Assembly: GCA_003427395.1 (NCBI GenBank)
Contig: BFEA01000481.1
Coordinates: 1,153,953 to 1,197,727 of the forward strand
Source of the DNA: Chara braunii
Taxonomy: Eukaryota; Streptophyta; Charophyceae; Charales; Characeae
Reading direction: 5' to 3'
Length of the DNA stretch: 43,775 nt
Below are positions 10,636 to 21,232 of this stretch, one piece after another. A model generated the notes under the pieces. That model saw nothing but the letters and a program-made list of their open reading frames with translations, did not search any database and was not told the DNA's origin. A program made the position numbers and the translations under genes. The stretch's first letter is position 1. Every line of letters starts with the position of its first letter.

Positions 10636-11953
10636 GGAGATAGTGTGTGGCTCAGTCTACTACTCCCATCCTTTGCCAACAAGAGACCCAAGTCTCGAGT
10701 CTGGAGAGACATTCTATATGCCTGGCGAAAACTGCTACCCCGTTGCTCCAACGAGCCGGTCTCCAAACAGGAAGTCTTGAATCAACAGTTATTCGAGAAC
10801 AGTCTAATAAGACAGGAAAATGGGGAGGTGTTTTCTGCAGGCGAAGGGGTAGGGAATTTTGGACGGTCTTGGATCCAAAAAGGAGTGCTTCAGGTAAAAC
10901 ATATTTGGAACGGGGAGGCAGGGGATTCGGTGTCAGAGGTTACTCTGAGAACCAAACTACCCTACCTTCGCCATGTAGAGAGAAACGTGCACAATTTGAG
11001 AAAGGCAATCCCTAGGGACTGGGTTCATCTGTTGGAGAACGGATGAGAACAGGGAGCTGGGTCGTGGATTTTTGCGGAAGAAGAAAAGGGTTTCGTGTGG
11101 AAGGTCCTGGGCCCTGACCTGGCAGGAGGGACGCCGGTACAGGACTGGAAGGTCATGGCCCAAGGGGGACAGGGGCCAGGTAAACCCCTAACCCTCATGT
11201 CAGAGAAAACAGTCTCTTCGACAATAGATCTCCAAGAAGCACGAGTTGGATAAAGTATGGGAGGGAAAACTACATTCCTGCTTGGAGCAGCGGATCAATA
11301 CAGGGTGGAACCGATGGTGAAATGCTGGAACCCCCCAGGGCATGCGCAGATTCCATTGGTCCTGTATAGAACACAGTTGGCTCTCAGATCATGCAAGCTA
11401 TACAGTACAGTCGTCTCCGTCACAGGTGGCAAGTAAGAGATTGGAAAAAGTGAGGGGAGATAAGATACCGAAACCAGATTGGACAACCTTCTGGGCTTCC
11501 CTGATATTATTACCTTCCCAGAGATCGGCAAGCTTACTGTGGTTGCAGGCGCTTCTGGTGACAGCCTCTGCGGTGTGGCTGGTTCAAAGGGGTATTGAGA
11601 TCCCAATCTTTTGCAGTAGATGTAGCTGGGGGTGGGAATCAAATATCCATCTCTGGCTGTCATGCCCAATGGCGGGGGAACTATGGATCTGGTGGCGGCA
11701 TTACTGGAATCTTATTACAGGACCAGCATGGCCTTGGACAGATGAGTGGATCTTGTGTTGGATCCCGCCCACTGCAGGCGCATCATGTAAAGCAGGATGG
11801 GGTTACGTGGCAATGGTTGGCAGAGGAACCCTCTTAGAGGAAATCTGGCGAGCAAGGAACGCTATGGTGTTTAATAAAGAAAAAATTTCAGTTCAGGAAC
11901 AACAGCAGCAGGTACGCAGGAATTTACGTAACATGATCTTGGCTGACTGGTAA
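10636..11953 (+). pseudogene. LINE copy 1 ORF2 C-terminal part with zf-RVT-like zinc region
   Basis: The reading begins GDSVWLSLLLPSF, stops at 11046 and continues in fragments to a 203-codon frame (11342-11953). That frame carries FCSRCSWGWESNIHLWLSC, the CxxC...H...C arrangement of the zf-RVT region common at the C-terminus of plant LINE proteins, and then EEIWRARNAMVFNKEK, a typical ending. WIQKGVLQVKHIW is matched by WVKNGILHVRHLW in LINE copy 2, which confirms common descent. The domain's role is presumed to be nucleic-acid binding. Several stops make this part non-functional. Confidence 0.85.
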
Positions 11954-12424
11954 ACTAGCTTCAGGAGTCGGAAGAAGGGGTATAATTGGTTCCTGAAGAC
12001 GTGGGCAAATGGACATCAGCTGGCGGCAGTCTCCACAGATCGGAAGCTAACAATTCAGAAGTGGCTAAGCCCCCCTTAACTGGTAAAATCTGGGGAGGCC
12101 ACCAGGCCGGAAGTTGTTAGACTCGTCAAGATTAGTCGAAGCAGAATCTTACTTGATAGATACTGTGGCTTGGGGAATTGGGAATTATGAGTAGCCACAG
12201 TGATGAATTGGATATAGCGGCCATCAATTTTTTGAGCTTCAGAGAGTATTTTTTTGGAAAGATAGTCGTAGGATGGATGTCTAGAGGACGCTGGACCCGG
12301 TTTCCAGCACTAGCCGAATCTGGGTAAAGGCCCCAGCTGTTTCCCCGGGTTGAATTGTGAGGTCCCCGGCCTCTTTCCATCCAATTTGAAATTCAATGAT
12401 TACTTTCCAAAAAAAAAAAAAAAA
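11954..12424 (+). other. LINE copy 1 3' UTR and poly(A) tail
   Basis: About 455 bp of non-coding sequence ends in 16 A residues (12409-12424). The block GGACGCTGGACCCG (12286-12299) lies about 110 bp before the tail. It recurs at 43135-43148, at the same distance from the poly(A) of LINE copy 2, so it is a conserved tail element that could be recognised by the element's own reverse transcriptase. Confidence 0.85.
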
Positions 12425-12600
12425 GTATACACAGTCGCATAACCACCTCCTCGGTCACCGACAATGGCAAGAAGATCTACAAGAACCAACCTCTCCTCGC
12501 TCTTTACCTTGTACAGACAGTCAGACAACCAGTACTTGGCCCAACTATCCGCCGCAGAAAAAAAAAATGGAGTAGAGACATTTCTACCAGTCGGATGACT
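12425..12600 (-). other. Possible orphan exon or coding relic beside the LINE tail
   Basis: On the minus strand the LINE tail is abutted by an open reading including DSWAKYWLSDCLYKVK and LLAIVGDRGGGYATVYT. A T tract followed by GATAG could act as an acceptor and AAG|GTAAAG as a donor, but no partner exons were found and I do not recognise the protein. It is listed because its residue composition looks more protein-like than neighbouring frames. Confidence 0.2.
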
Positions 12601-12644
12601 TTGGACGCTCCTGTAGTGGCCCGTCCGTTTGCTAAATTTGTGGC

Positions 12645-13345
12645 TTGTTAACGGGCACAACTTCAAGAAGCACTGGAGGTTTCAACGTTCAGAGTCTTCA
12701 GTCTCTTCAGAGCTGTAAGACATCTTTTATAGCAATCAAGGCGGAAGGGACGTGTGCACACAACGTTCAGGGGACACGAGCTCAAGAGGAGAACAAAGCT
12801 AACGCCCTTCCACGGCGGACAACATGAGCAACAAGAACGTCAAGCTCACACACATGAATCACATTCATGCATCTTCACAGGATGCTGTCCATGTCACACA
12901 TCGCATTGCCCGCCCACGAGGCCCAACAATGTACGGAATGGAAGGAGCAGAAATATGGGCATCATTACCTCAGACGCTGAGCAGAAAAGACCACCACCGT
13001 CCACCATATACCCCTCTTTTTCATCTGCTGCTATATGGAGCTGAGAACGTCTGGGACAAAGGAAAACTACAGAAACGATTGCAGGCAGGCACATGGGCCA
13101 TCGCGCCCCGAAAAGGAAGTCCATGGATAAAGAAGCCTCTGAAATGTTATTCGACAAGGGCTCTGCAGCACTTTTCCTCTCCCCTCGAGACAATTCTATG
13201 ACAACCCATTGCTGCCAGTGGCATAATGCACTGGTGGTAGGTCTCTGCTTGATGGGGAAATAAAGTGACGGCGTTGGATACGTCCACACGCACAGGCTTC
13301 CGTACGCAGTCAGGTGTCCATGCCTTCCGCTTCCATAATGCAGTG
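12645..13345. other. No recognisable gene
   Basis: Open frames of about 100-160 codons exist on both strands but overlap one another and show no motif. No repeat structure was seen. Confidence 0.4.
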
Positions 13346-13352
13346 TGTGTGT

Positions 13353-13412
13353 GTTCGTTGCCATGTTTGCTACACGCAAAACCACAGAAAAAAAGCAAAC
13401 ACGGCAACGAAC
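13353..13412. repeat. 19-bp inverted repeat (hairpin)
   Basis: GTTCGTTGCCATGTTTGCT (13353-13371) pairs with AGCAAACACGGCAACGAAC (13394-13412) at 18 of 19 positions around a 22-nt loop. A partial echo (TTGTCATGTTTGCTGTCAT) lies near 13465-13483. Confidence 0.9.
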
Positions 13413-13544
13413 TTGGCTTCTGTACCAAACTTTTTCCGTTCACCGTTTTTCACTCCCGAGTGTGTTGTCATGTTTGCTGTCATATTACCTGCGCACACAA
13501 CTCCATAGAAAAAGCATATGTGAGTGTTCGAGTGTTCGTTTGTC

Positions 13545-13642
13545 TTGTAAATTTCCACCACCACAAGTGTGTGTGTGTGTGTGTGTGTTTTGTAAATTTC
13601 CACCACCAAAAAGTATTTGTGTGTTTTAAATTTCCACCACAA
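13545..13642. repeat. TTGTAAATTTCCACCACCA repeat with embedded (GT)n
   Basis: Three diverging copies of the block start at about 13545, 13589 and 13625. The first two are separated by a (GT)n run (13567-13588). Confidence 0.85.
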
Positions 13643-13649
13643 CATGCAA

Positions 13650-14470
13650 AAGCTCCTATCATACTACTATTCCGCCCACACGAGTAGATTCGGGGCGAGA
13701 CAGCCCAACAAGTAAAGGATTCCACTTATTTAGTGCGAGCCACATAAATCATAATAGAACCATTTAGAGTGTGTTGCATGCTATAAGCCTATAACAGGAG
13801 GGCAGAGTAAAGGGGAAGTGGAGTGCAAAGGGTTGGAGAGAACTAAAGGGGTTAATCTGGGGCAACATTTCCTCTTTTACTATGCCTCGCACGTACAAGT
13901 CTGCCCACGTTGATCAAGGTTGAGCGCCAGCTGCCCACATCCCCATGTCCCTTAACGCTCCACTTGAACGCTATAACAGGAGGCAGCGTAAAGGAGAAGG
14001 TATGCTCCTGTGCATTTCACTTCCGATGTTCGTACTCCTGTTTTTTTTTTCACTTTCAGATCTAAATGTGCTTATACTTGTCTTTGAGTCTTCGCGTCTC
14101 TCATTTGTCTTCATACTTGCTGTTCATTTCAATTCAGATCTTCAACTTGACATTTATATTCTCTTAACAGTGCTCATTCGTATGTATGTGCTCGTGCCAC
14201 ATAAGGGGAGGGTGGATGAAAAGGGATAGAAGGCGGAGTTCTTAGGAGTGTGGGGTAACGGGAAGCGGAGTGCAAAGGGCAGGAGAGAAATACGTGAAGG
14301 GCAGGATAGACTATGACATGCAAAGGGCAGGGCAGAGGTACACATGACAAACCTCGCAGAATTCTAAAATACTCACCCCGCTGGAACAGACTACTCTAGA
14401 ATCGCACATGAGGTCAGTTTGTGTTTGGGTTGCATGCATAAGATTTTGAGTCGTGGAGAAGTTACCTATG
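13650..14470. other. No recognisable gene
   Basis: This holds several loosely repeated purine-rich phrases (TATAACAGGAGG near 13790 and 13973, GGAGTGCAAAGGG near 13821 and 14267). A single open frame at 13945-14229 is hydrophobic in its middle but has no recognisable homology, and I do not call it a gene. Confidence 0.4.
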
Positions 14471-14477
14471 ATAAGCG

Positions 14478-15117
14478 TTTGCTCGACTAGCAGTTGCTCT
14501 GAGCACAGTGCGGCCGATCAGCTTCCGCTTCCCGAATCTGGTGCCACCCATTTCTCACCTGCCGGAGATTATTTATTTATTTCCGCCAGTGCTGCAGGTC
14601 TGCATGGGCAGAGGTGCAGCTACTTGTGCAGCGTTTGCTGCACAACTAGCAGCCGCTCTGAGCACAAGTGCGGCTGACCAGCGTCCGCTTCCCACATCTG
14701 TTCCACCATTTACCACCTGCAGGTCCGGCAAGCGAGAAATGCGTGGACCAGATGCGGGAAGCAGAAGCTGATCAGCCACAATTGTGCTCAGAAAGGCTGC
14801 TAGTCCTGCAACTACTGCACAAGTAGCTGCATGTCTTCTCTAGTGCACAAGCAGGCCTGCAGCATTGAAGAAATCATCGCCACATTGCGGGCATCGCACT
14901 CCACATGTACTATTCCTGGCTAGGTGGATGGGAGAGGGGTGGGGGTCCAGCAGGTGAAAAATGGGTGGACCAGATGAGGAAAGCAGAAGCTGATCAGCCA
15001 CACTCGTGCTCAAAGCGGCTGTACTACTCGTGCAAACGCTGCACCTCGTGTCTGGTGCTCACACAGGCCTGCAGCACTGAAGAATTCATCCCCACATTGC
15101 GGGCGCTGCAATCCTAG
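14478..15117. repeat. Four-unit cluster of ~90-bp repeats in mirror arrangement
   Basis: Two forward units (about 14478-14568 and 14636-14722) contain AGCAG(T/C)(T/C)GCTCTGAGCACA and CCGCTTCCC. Two reverse-complement units (about 14728-14822 and 14950-15045) contain GAAGCAGAAGCTGATCAGCC. Each reverse unit is followed by a shared tail, GCAGGCCTGCAGCA(T/C)TGAAG, near 14850 and 15065. The whole is a foldback cluster with a nested duplication of period about 220 bp. Confidence 0.85.
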
Positions 15118-15161
15118 AAACAGAGCAACAGAGAGAACAAGCGGGCAAGCTAAAGAAGAGG

Positions 15162-15271
15162 GAGAGCGAGAGAGAGAAAGAGCTACACACAGAGAGAGGG
15201 AGAGAGAGAGAGAGAGGGGGAGAAATAGCCTTAAGAAAAGTGGTAGGCTTTACTCACACCAACCCTGCAAT

Positions 15272-15306
<35 letters not shown>
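15162..15306. repeat. (AG)n and (CA)n microsatellites
   Basis: Interrupted AG repeats at about 15162-15215, then a clean (CA)n run at 15272-15306. Confidence 0.92.
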
Positions 15307-15308
<2 letters not shown>

Positions 15309-16253
15309 CAGAGGGCTTTAAATTGCCACCTCCATCTCTACCAGACAAGTGACGGAGTCAAAGCCTAAACAGGCAAGAAATAATCTGTTGTGCTCGAATA
15401 TGCCGCCATGTCTGAGCAGGAGCACAAGCCCTCAGAAGCACTGATGCTCATGCGCTGACATTGAATTGACCACAGTGACTATTACAATCCAGCGAACTGC
15501 AATCAAAACCCTTAAAGATGTAGCCCCATTCTGGCCATCAACCACCACTTTAAGCAGAACAGGGCATAGAAAAGACGAAAAAAAAGAAGACAGATCAGCA
15601 CCAAAACCACCAAATAATTCCCACGATCCCGACCTCTTACCCACACTGCCATAAACAGCTTTGCAAAAGAGGCACCCTGGTCCGATGCCAATACGCTCTG
15701 TAGACTTTGATGCCAACAGACGACGGGCACCACCTCCCACCCATGTTCCATCTCTTCTATGTGCGGAGGATCTTCAATGGGTGAATTCCATCTGGAGTCC
15801 AAACAGGTTCCACGCTTCTCTCACACACAACACATGTCTCCCCTCACTCCACGTCACATCTCACAACAAACGATTCCGTTACTTACCCCCACCTTATTGA
15901 ACCCTCGCCTTCTGCCATCCTCTCTCTCTCTCTCTCTCTCCATCCAGGCTAGACACACCGCCCATCCCCAGCAATACACCCCTCTCCACTTGCAATACAA
16001 GTTCCTCACAGTCCCTCACAGTCCCTTGCCTAAGTGATTCCCCTTCGATTACTTACCAGGTCCCATCGACACTCTCTATAGACGCTGAGATGCACGAAGA
16101 CCCGAGGTCACAGAAATAAGCCGCCATTCACAATGCCCCACCTCGTCGGCAAACTTGTTCCCAAAACAAAACCCGGATACTATGTAGGTATATCATTACC
16201 AGACCTCAACTCCCATAGATTCAGCGGAGAGGCCTCCAGGACCACACACCTCT
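15307..16253. other. Intergenic sequence downstream of ADF
   Basis: No gene recognised. On the minus strand the part nearest 16253 should contain the ADF 3' UTR. No clear AATAAA-type signal was seen. A (CT)n run lies at 15921-15941. The 80-100 codon frames lack motifs. Confidence 0.45.
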
Positions 16254-17819
16254 TCAGTAGACTTTCTCCCTCATCAATTCAACATCCAATTCTGACGCAT
16301 CAGTTGCCTGAAGCTCCAACTGAATCCCATCCAACTCCCTGCGGAATCGCTCCTTTGACGCAGCGTAAATCATCCTTGCTTTCACCTTTGCTGTACAAGG
16401 GCACCTGTTAAATCACAAAAGTCCCAACCATGAAAACCGATCGTTTAGATAGACGACAATTGTTCAAAACTTCCACAGACTGTAAACAACACTGAACAAC
16501 AGAACGATAGGCTACGATTAATATAACAACTCTATTTTATGGAAGCTTTAGTTTATACATTTCTGTTAGTAGGTACCCTTGGAATTATTTTCTTTGCTAT
16601 CTTTTTTAGAGAACCGCCTCGTATTATTGCTAAAACAAAAAAATGAAGTTGACAAGTTCTACTCTTCCTGGTTAACCACAAAACAAATACATATTTGATG
16701 ATTATTAAAACAAACTCAAAAAAAGGAAAATGAAATTGTTCAATACTTCCGCAGACTATAAACAATAATGAAACAACAACACAACCTCCCTCAAACCTCC
16801 CGCGCTCACCACTACGTGAAGCCACAAAAGTGACAAAACACAATTCGAGAATCACATTTCACATACGCTGGATCTGCCTCTGCACGGCATCCACCTCACG
16901 TGTTATCCAAATGGAGGCTTGTCAAATGGAGGCTTGTCTATGACCGCCCATAGCACAGCCATACGGCCATCGCTCTCATCATTCTGCGAGCCCCACTTAA
17001 GATCCCTTTCCACAGACGAGTCACAGCTCAATAAACACAGCGGCCGGCAGGTGCGTGCATGTGTGCGTGCATGGTGCATGTGTGCGTGCATGTGTGCGCG
17101 TTTTTATTTTCGCTATGCACAATTATCATTCTCACTAAACACAACCTCACACAAAAAAAGCATCACTGCGCCAGACTCTTTCGCCGTACTTCCACCTACT
17201 CGTCACGATGTTCACGACATCCCCGTTTGGAGTAAGCGGGGGGAGAAGGGAGGGGACAGGAGGGCGTGGGCGAGGCAAAACAAACATTAAACCTGTTCGG
17301 GTGGGAGGAAAGAGGCACCGGCCGTGGATGATGACGAACAGACATTAGTTAGCTAAAAATAAACAAAATAAACACGATAGACATTGGTAAACTAAAAAAA
17401 ATAAACAATAAACACGACAGACATTAGTACGCTTAAAAAAATAAACAAAATAAACACGACGTTGGGGAGGTGCAGAGCATTCAAAAGATGCTCTAGACAC
17501 GGACAGAAAACGACGAGGCACAGCCGTAGGAAGCCGTAGGCCGTCGAGATTACCAGGAGATGAAGAAGATCTTGGTTTTCTTGCAGTTATCCGCATTTGT
17601 GAACTCGTAGTCGTAAACCGCATATCGACATTCTCCCTCTGGAAGCGCTTTCGCGAAATCCTCGAAGCTCTCCCCAGATGCTCCGATCTGGTCGACCGTC
17701 ACTTCATGCTTCGCTTCGTCGATCTTAAAAATGATATACGGCGCGGTCTTTTTCACCTTCAGCTCCAGAAACCTCAGCTTGCAACAGTCGTTCACACCTA
17801 TGCCAGTGGAGGCGTTCGC
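16254..17819 (-). CDS. ADF: Actin-depolymerising factor (ADF/cofilin), exons 2 and 3
   Basis: ADF binds G- and F-actin in the cytoplasm and severs or depolymerises filaments. Exon 2 is 17819-17554 (266 nt) after acceptor CCAG|GCG, and encodes [15 protein letters not shown] through [11 protein letters not shown] to KIFFIS plus two bases of a Trp codon. The donor is CTG|GTAATC. Exon 3 is 16404-16254 (151 nt) after TTAACAG|G. It completes the Trp and encodes [16 protein letters not shown], the [15 protein letters not shown] actin-binding helix, and a stop. The phases match exactly. In many plant ADF genes exon 1 ends just after the ATG. If that holds here the protein is 139 residues, against the usual 137-146, and begins MANAST. 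The Ser6 phosphosite region of plant ADFs reads S5-T6, and the usual HDDCKL reads NDCCKL. Exon 1 was not located upstream. Unspliced starting at the in-frame ATG at 17855 is possible but less likely. The gene looks intact. Intron 2 is 1149 bp. Confidence 0.93.
17339..17461. repeat. ~42-bp tandem repeat in ADF intron 2
   Basis: Three diverging units of the form AGACATTRGT...TAAAAAAATAAACAAAATAAACACGA in series. They lie inside the ADF intron, about 90 bp from exon 2. Confidence 0.85.
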
Positions 17820-18520
17820 CTGGAGCCCACGCGTACAAACGTTCACCACCCACATTCCACAAGAACAAAATCAATGAGCCGGCATGTGCAATTTAACAAA
17901 CATCATTACTAGACACTGCACGACAAGGAACGGAATGAATGGATCAGCAAAATGGAATGGATGGGTCGGCAAAGATCAGCAAAATGGAATGGATGGGTCA
18001 GCAAAATCAATCAATTGCTTAATTCAGTACACATTACATACACAAGAGGGGGAAAAAATGGATGACGTGGCAAGGAACACGCCCACAGCAAAATCGTCAG
18101 CATTAGCATATGATCCCAGAGCAGTCGTCGAGATACAAAACCTCGACAATACTTCTCTCCGTTCCCATGTCTCTCCATTTTTGTATCTTGCTCGTCGCCG
18201 GTGACAAGCAAGCTGCGGGATATTTCTCTGGTGTATCTTGCTCATCAATAAGCAACGAGACTACCGCCTCCTAGAATAGACGGAGCGTGAGCGTGATGTG
18301 TAGGGGGGAAAAAAAAAGGCACAGGGAGAGGGTTGTGAGTGTATTGTGTAGGGGAAACAAAAAAGACCGCGAGAGTACGTGAAAGCACAACGAAACCACC
18401 AGTCTGAACAGAGACAGGCCACAGACCTCCGGAGTCAGAGCGTGAGATTGATAACGAATGCGGAGAAAGACGGAGGTGAGGTGGAACCTGGAACCCCGCC
18501 GCCAACGAGTATCAATGGGA
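17820..18520. other. Region upstream of ADF exon 2
   Basis: On the minus strand this should hold ADF intron 1 and perhaps the promoter. No ATG followed by a good GTRAG donor was found between 17823 and about 19.7 kb (ATG|GTCACA near 19653 is the only ATG|GT and is weak). A 32-bp tandem duplication (ATCAGCAAAATGGAATGGAT) starts at 17943 and 17975. Confidence 0.5.
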
Positions 18521-18530
18521 CAGCACGTAA

Positions 18531-18582
18531 CAGAACGAATGAGGAACAGAAAGACGTGACAGAACGAATGAGGAACAGAAAG
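18531..18582. repeat. 29-bp tandem duplication
   Basis: CAGAACGAATGAGGAACAGA plus AAG occurs at 18531-18553 and again at 18560-18582. Confidence 0.88.
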
Positions 18583-18689
18583 AGTAAAATAAACAAGAAG
18601 CCGATCCACAGATTGAAGTGTCAGAAAAACGAAGTCGGGAGTGAACGCGACGGATCCGGTGAGCGAGTGACAGACGATTTTCCCAAGCA

Positions 18690-19370
18690 GTAGAGTGCAA
18701 GCAAGACTGAGGTAAAAGGTGAAGTAGAGAGGTGACAGAGAGCGGGTCTAATGGTGGGAGACAGTGTGAAAGACTGGGATAGTGTGACAGAGTGTGAGAG
18801 ACTGACCTGTGTATGCGGGCTCCAGTGAGTACGTGGGCCCGCGAGCTTAATACAGTAAATGGCGCACAACACACGTTGAGCACGGCGGGAGAAGATGGAC
18901 GAGTGAGGCGCAGCGGGGTAAAGAGAGACGAGCAAGGTCCAGTGAGGTGAGCCAGAGAGGTGGAGGGAGGAGAGAGGGTCCCCCTCCCTGAGGGAGGGAG
19001 GAGAGGGAGGGGGAAGGAGGAAGGGGAGCAGGGAGGGAGGAGAAAACGGTGGAAGGAAGTCGAGGGAAGGGAGGTGAGGAAAGGAGTTGGAGGTAGGATG
19101 GAGGTAGCTGACGGAGTAAGGGGGAGGAGACGTACTGCGGATGGAGTATGGTGAGGGAGGTGCAAGGGACGAATTGAGATGGACGAGATGAGGACATGAG
19201 ATAATGGAGTGAGGAGTCAAGTGAAAGAGTCGGGTGAACAAAGTGAAGAAGGAAAGCGGCGAACCTCGATACGGTACAAGTGTGATAAGAAATCACCGGT
19301 GACAGCAAGAGGGAAGACCAGAAGAGAAGGCGAGCGGTATCATAACAGTCCATTACTCAACTGAAAATTA
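18690..19370. other. Purine-rich tract without gene
   Basis: The + strand is dominated by GA/GGA phrases (densest at 18940-19120), so the minus strand reads as long Ser/Pro/Leu frames. These are composition effects. No domain or splice pattern supports a gene. Confidence 0.55.
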
Positions 19371-19513
19371 CTATCCATACACAATCATTTCTGCTCTCGA
19401 GGTAACTGCCAGCTAGCTGATCCGACCCCAATCGTTTACAGTCGATAAACATACCACCACTAATTACCGGTCAATTTAGTATTTACGACCACTCAGTAGA
19501 ATTTACGCGTCAT

Positions 19514-19599
19514 ACACCCCAATAATACCTGACATAACGACCCCTACATACATATAACACCCCAATAACACCTTACATAACGAACCCTACGTACATATA
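19514..19599. repeat. 43-bp tandem duplication
   Basis: The unit starting ACACCCCAATAAYACC at 19514 is repeated at 19557 with about five differences. Confidence 0.88.
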
Positions 19600-19747
19600 A
19601 TACAAAACAGACATACGACGGTACGTGACTATTTATAACGACAAGTTGTGACCATGACAGTACCCCCATCCTTTACAAAGGATACCAGCCAGTATACCCC
19701 TCTCATTTGAAACATTGGAGGGAAGAATGAAGTCAGACGAGGCAAAA

Positions 19748-19900
19748 GAAGGCGGTAAAAAAAGAAGGCAGTAAAAAAAAGGAGGCGGTAAAAAAAGAAG
19801 GCGGTAAAAAAAGAAGGCGGTAAAAGAAGAAGGCGGTAAAAGAAGAAGGCGGTAAAAGAAGAAGGCGGTAAAAGAAGAAGGCGGTAAAAAAAGAAGGCGG
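19748..19900. repeat. GAAGGCGGTAAAA(A/G)A minisatellite
   Basis: About ten head-to-tail units of 15-16 bp with A/G variation in the A-rich part. Antisense frames through it (Phe/Leu-rich) are artefacts. Confidence 0.93.
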
Positions 19901-19969
19901 CGAGGGATTTGAAAAAGAAAAAGAAAAAAAATTAATGGTAGTCAAAAAACACGCAAGTCGCACCAACGA

Positions 19970-20030
19970 GCCTAGCTCAGCTGGCACAGCCACGAACTGT
20001 CCAGATACAGACAGTTGCAATCACATAGAT
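19970..20030 (+). repeat. tRNA-like fragment (degenerate SINE head)
   Basis: CCTAGCTCAGCTGGCACAGC matches a tRNA D-arm/A-box and the head of the array at 21.6-22.3 kb. The matching B-box is degenerate (ACAGTTGCAATCAC), so this is at most a relic of the same tRNA-derived element. Confidence 0.45.
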
Positions 20031-20121
20031 GAACCGTTTAAAATACGTAATTCCGAACAACCTGACCCTATCTCAAGCCTGTCGCCCTACGCGCCCGCCA
20101 GCACACGTAACTCTTGTGTAT

Positions 20122-20239
20122 GGGACTCGCTGCACTACTCTCCAAACGTGCAAAAAAGAATGAATCTTCCGCTAGAAGACGGAAAGATGCACCATCTTTT
20201 TCATCTCTCGTCCACGTGGAGAGTAATGCAGCGAGCCCT
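20122..20239. repeat. 118-bp long imperfect hairpin
   Basis: The outer arms at 20122-20144 and 20217-20239 pair at 20 of 23 positions. The inner arms at 20152-20171 and 20180-20201 pair around the loop CTAGAAGA with a few bulges, so nearly the whole segment folds as one stem. The core GAATGAATCTTCCG...CGGAAAGATGCA recurs in weaker form near 32140, 32410 and 32625. It could be a foldback MITE or a precursor of a small RNA. Confidence 0.85.
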
Positions 20240-20435
20240 TAAGAACAACGATATCGGAGAGAACAGATTACACGAGACATCATTGAGAGAACTTTCGGCG
20301 GCGAGCAATTGAAAGAGATATATATATTAACACCAAAAAAAAAAAAAAAAAACCGGCACGGTCTGAAGGCGACACAGCGCGACACTACTCCACCCTCCCT
20401 GTTTTTTCTCCTCTTCACCGCGGCCTGGGCAAATA

Positions 20436-20617
20436 GACCCCCTCTCTCTAATTCTATCTCACCCAGGCCGACTTTATCATTCGACCCCCTCGACTTCTTT
20501 TTTTTTTTCTTTTTTTTTCATTTGACCTCCTCTCTCTAATTCTATCTCACCCAGGCCGACTTTTTCATTTGACCCCCTCTCTCTAATTCTATCTCACCCA
20601 GGCCGACTTTTTCATTT
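20436..20617. repeat. 47-bp tandem repeat, three units
   Basis: Units at 20436-20481, 20524-20570 and 20571-20617 share TCTCTAATTCTATCTCACCC followed by AGGCCGACTTT. A T-rich insertion separates the first from the other two. Confidence 0.93.
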
Positions 20618-21159
20618 GCCCGACATGAGCTAGACACCTTTTGAACTGAAATACTCTCTTCCCCTAGTCTCAAAACGAGCTGGAAATCGTTTTTGCCCTG
20701 AATACTCTCCTCCTCTCCTCGTCGGATGCTCGCGTTGCCTCTTGTTCCCCTTCAATTACCGTCTCATGTTGTCGTCATTAGAAAAACGAGACAGGAGACT
20801 GACAAACCTTCGAATCCTCCACGCTGTGCCCACGAGCTCGTCTTCGTCGTCATCGACCCGACGAAAATAGACACAATGAGCGAAAAAATGAACACAGAAA
20901 GAGGAGGCCACAATCATAATCCTGCACACAACACAGATCACATCGAAATTCGCCGCCTCCCCTGAAAGAGCAGCACACGGACACATTCCGGGGAACGCCT
21001 ATACAAAGCATCAACATGATATGCATTGCAATTTAAACTCTGTTTCTTGCCATAGTGGCAACATGGTCGTGTAACTTGACGCTCGACGATAAACTCTCGG
21101 GCCGTCCATGGACACAGGAATAACGCCAGATTGTGCCCCTCTGCGCGAGGCTGCAGAAA

Positions 21160-21184
21160 AAATCCAAGAACATAATATAAAATA

Positions 21185-21232
<48 letters not shown>

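Larger units (their letters stand above)
5077..12424 (+). mobile_element. LINE copy 1 (plant L1-type non-LTR retrotransposon), nearly full length, inactive
   Basis: In order this holds a nucleic-acid-binding ORF1, an ORF2 with an apurinic-type endonuclease, a reverse transcriptase and a C-terminal zf-RVT-like zinc region, a 3' UTR, and a 16-A tail at 12409-12424. That order is typical of plant L1-type LINEs. The 5' end is not resolved: 5077 is the first plausible ORF1 start, and any 5' UTR lies upstream, probably within 4.8-5.08 kb. No target-site duplication was found by eye (the 3' flank begins GTATACACAG). At least five frameshifts or stops and the loss of a catalytic residue make it a dead copy. 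Confidence 0.9.

Noticed and set aside
18512-19353. Large Ser/Pro/Leu-rich proteins on the minus strand
   Set aside because: The opposite strand is a GA/GGA-rich tract, so stop codons are rare by composition. Three frames overlap with equal length and no domain.
19651-19655. ADF exon 1 (minus-strand ATG|GTCACA)
   Set aside because: It is the only ATG|GT within 1.9 kb upstream, but the donor is poor and there is no other support.
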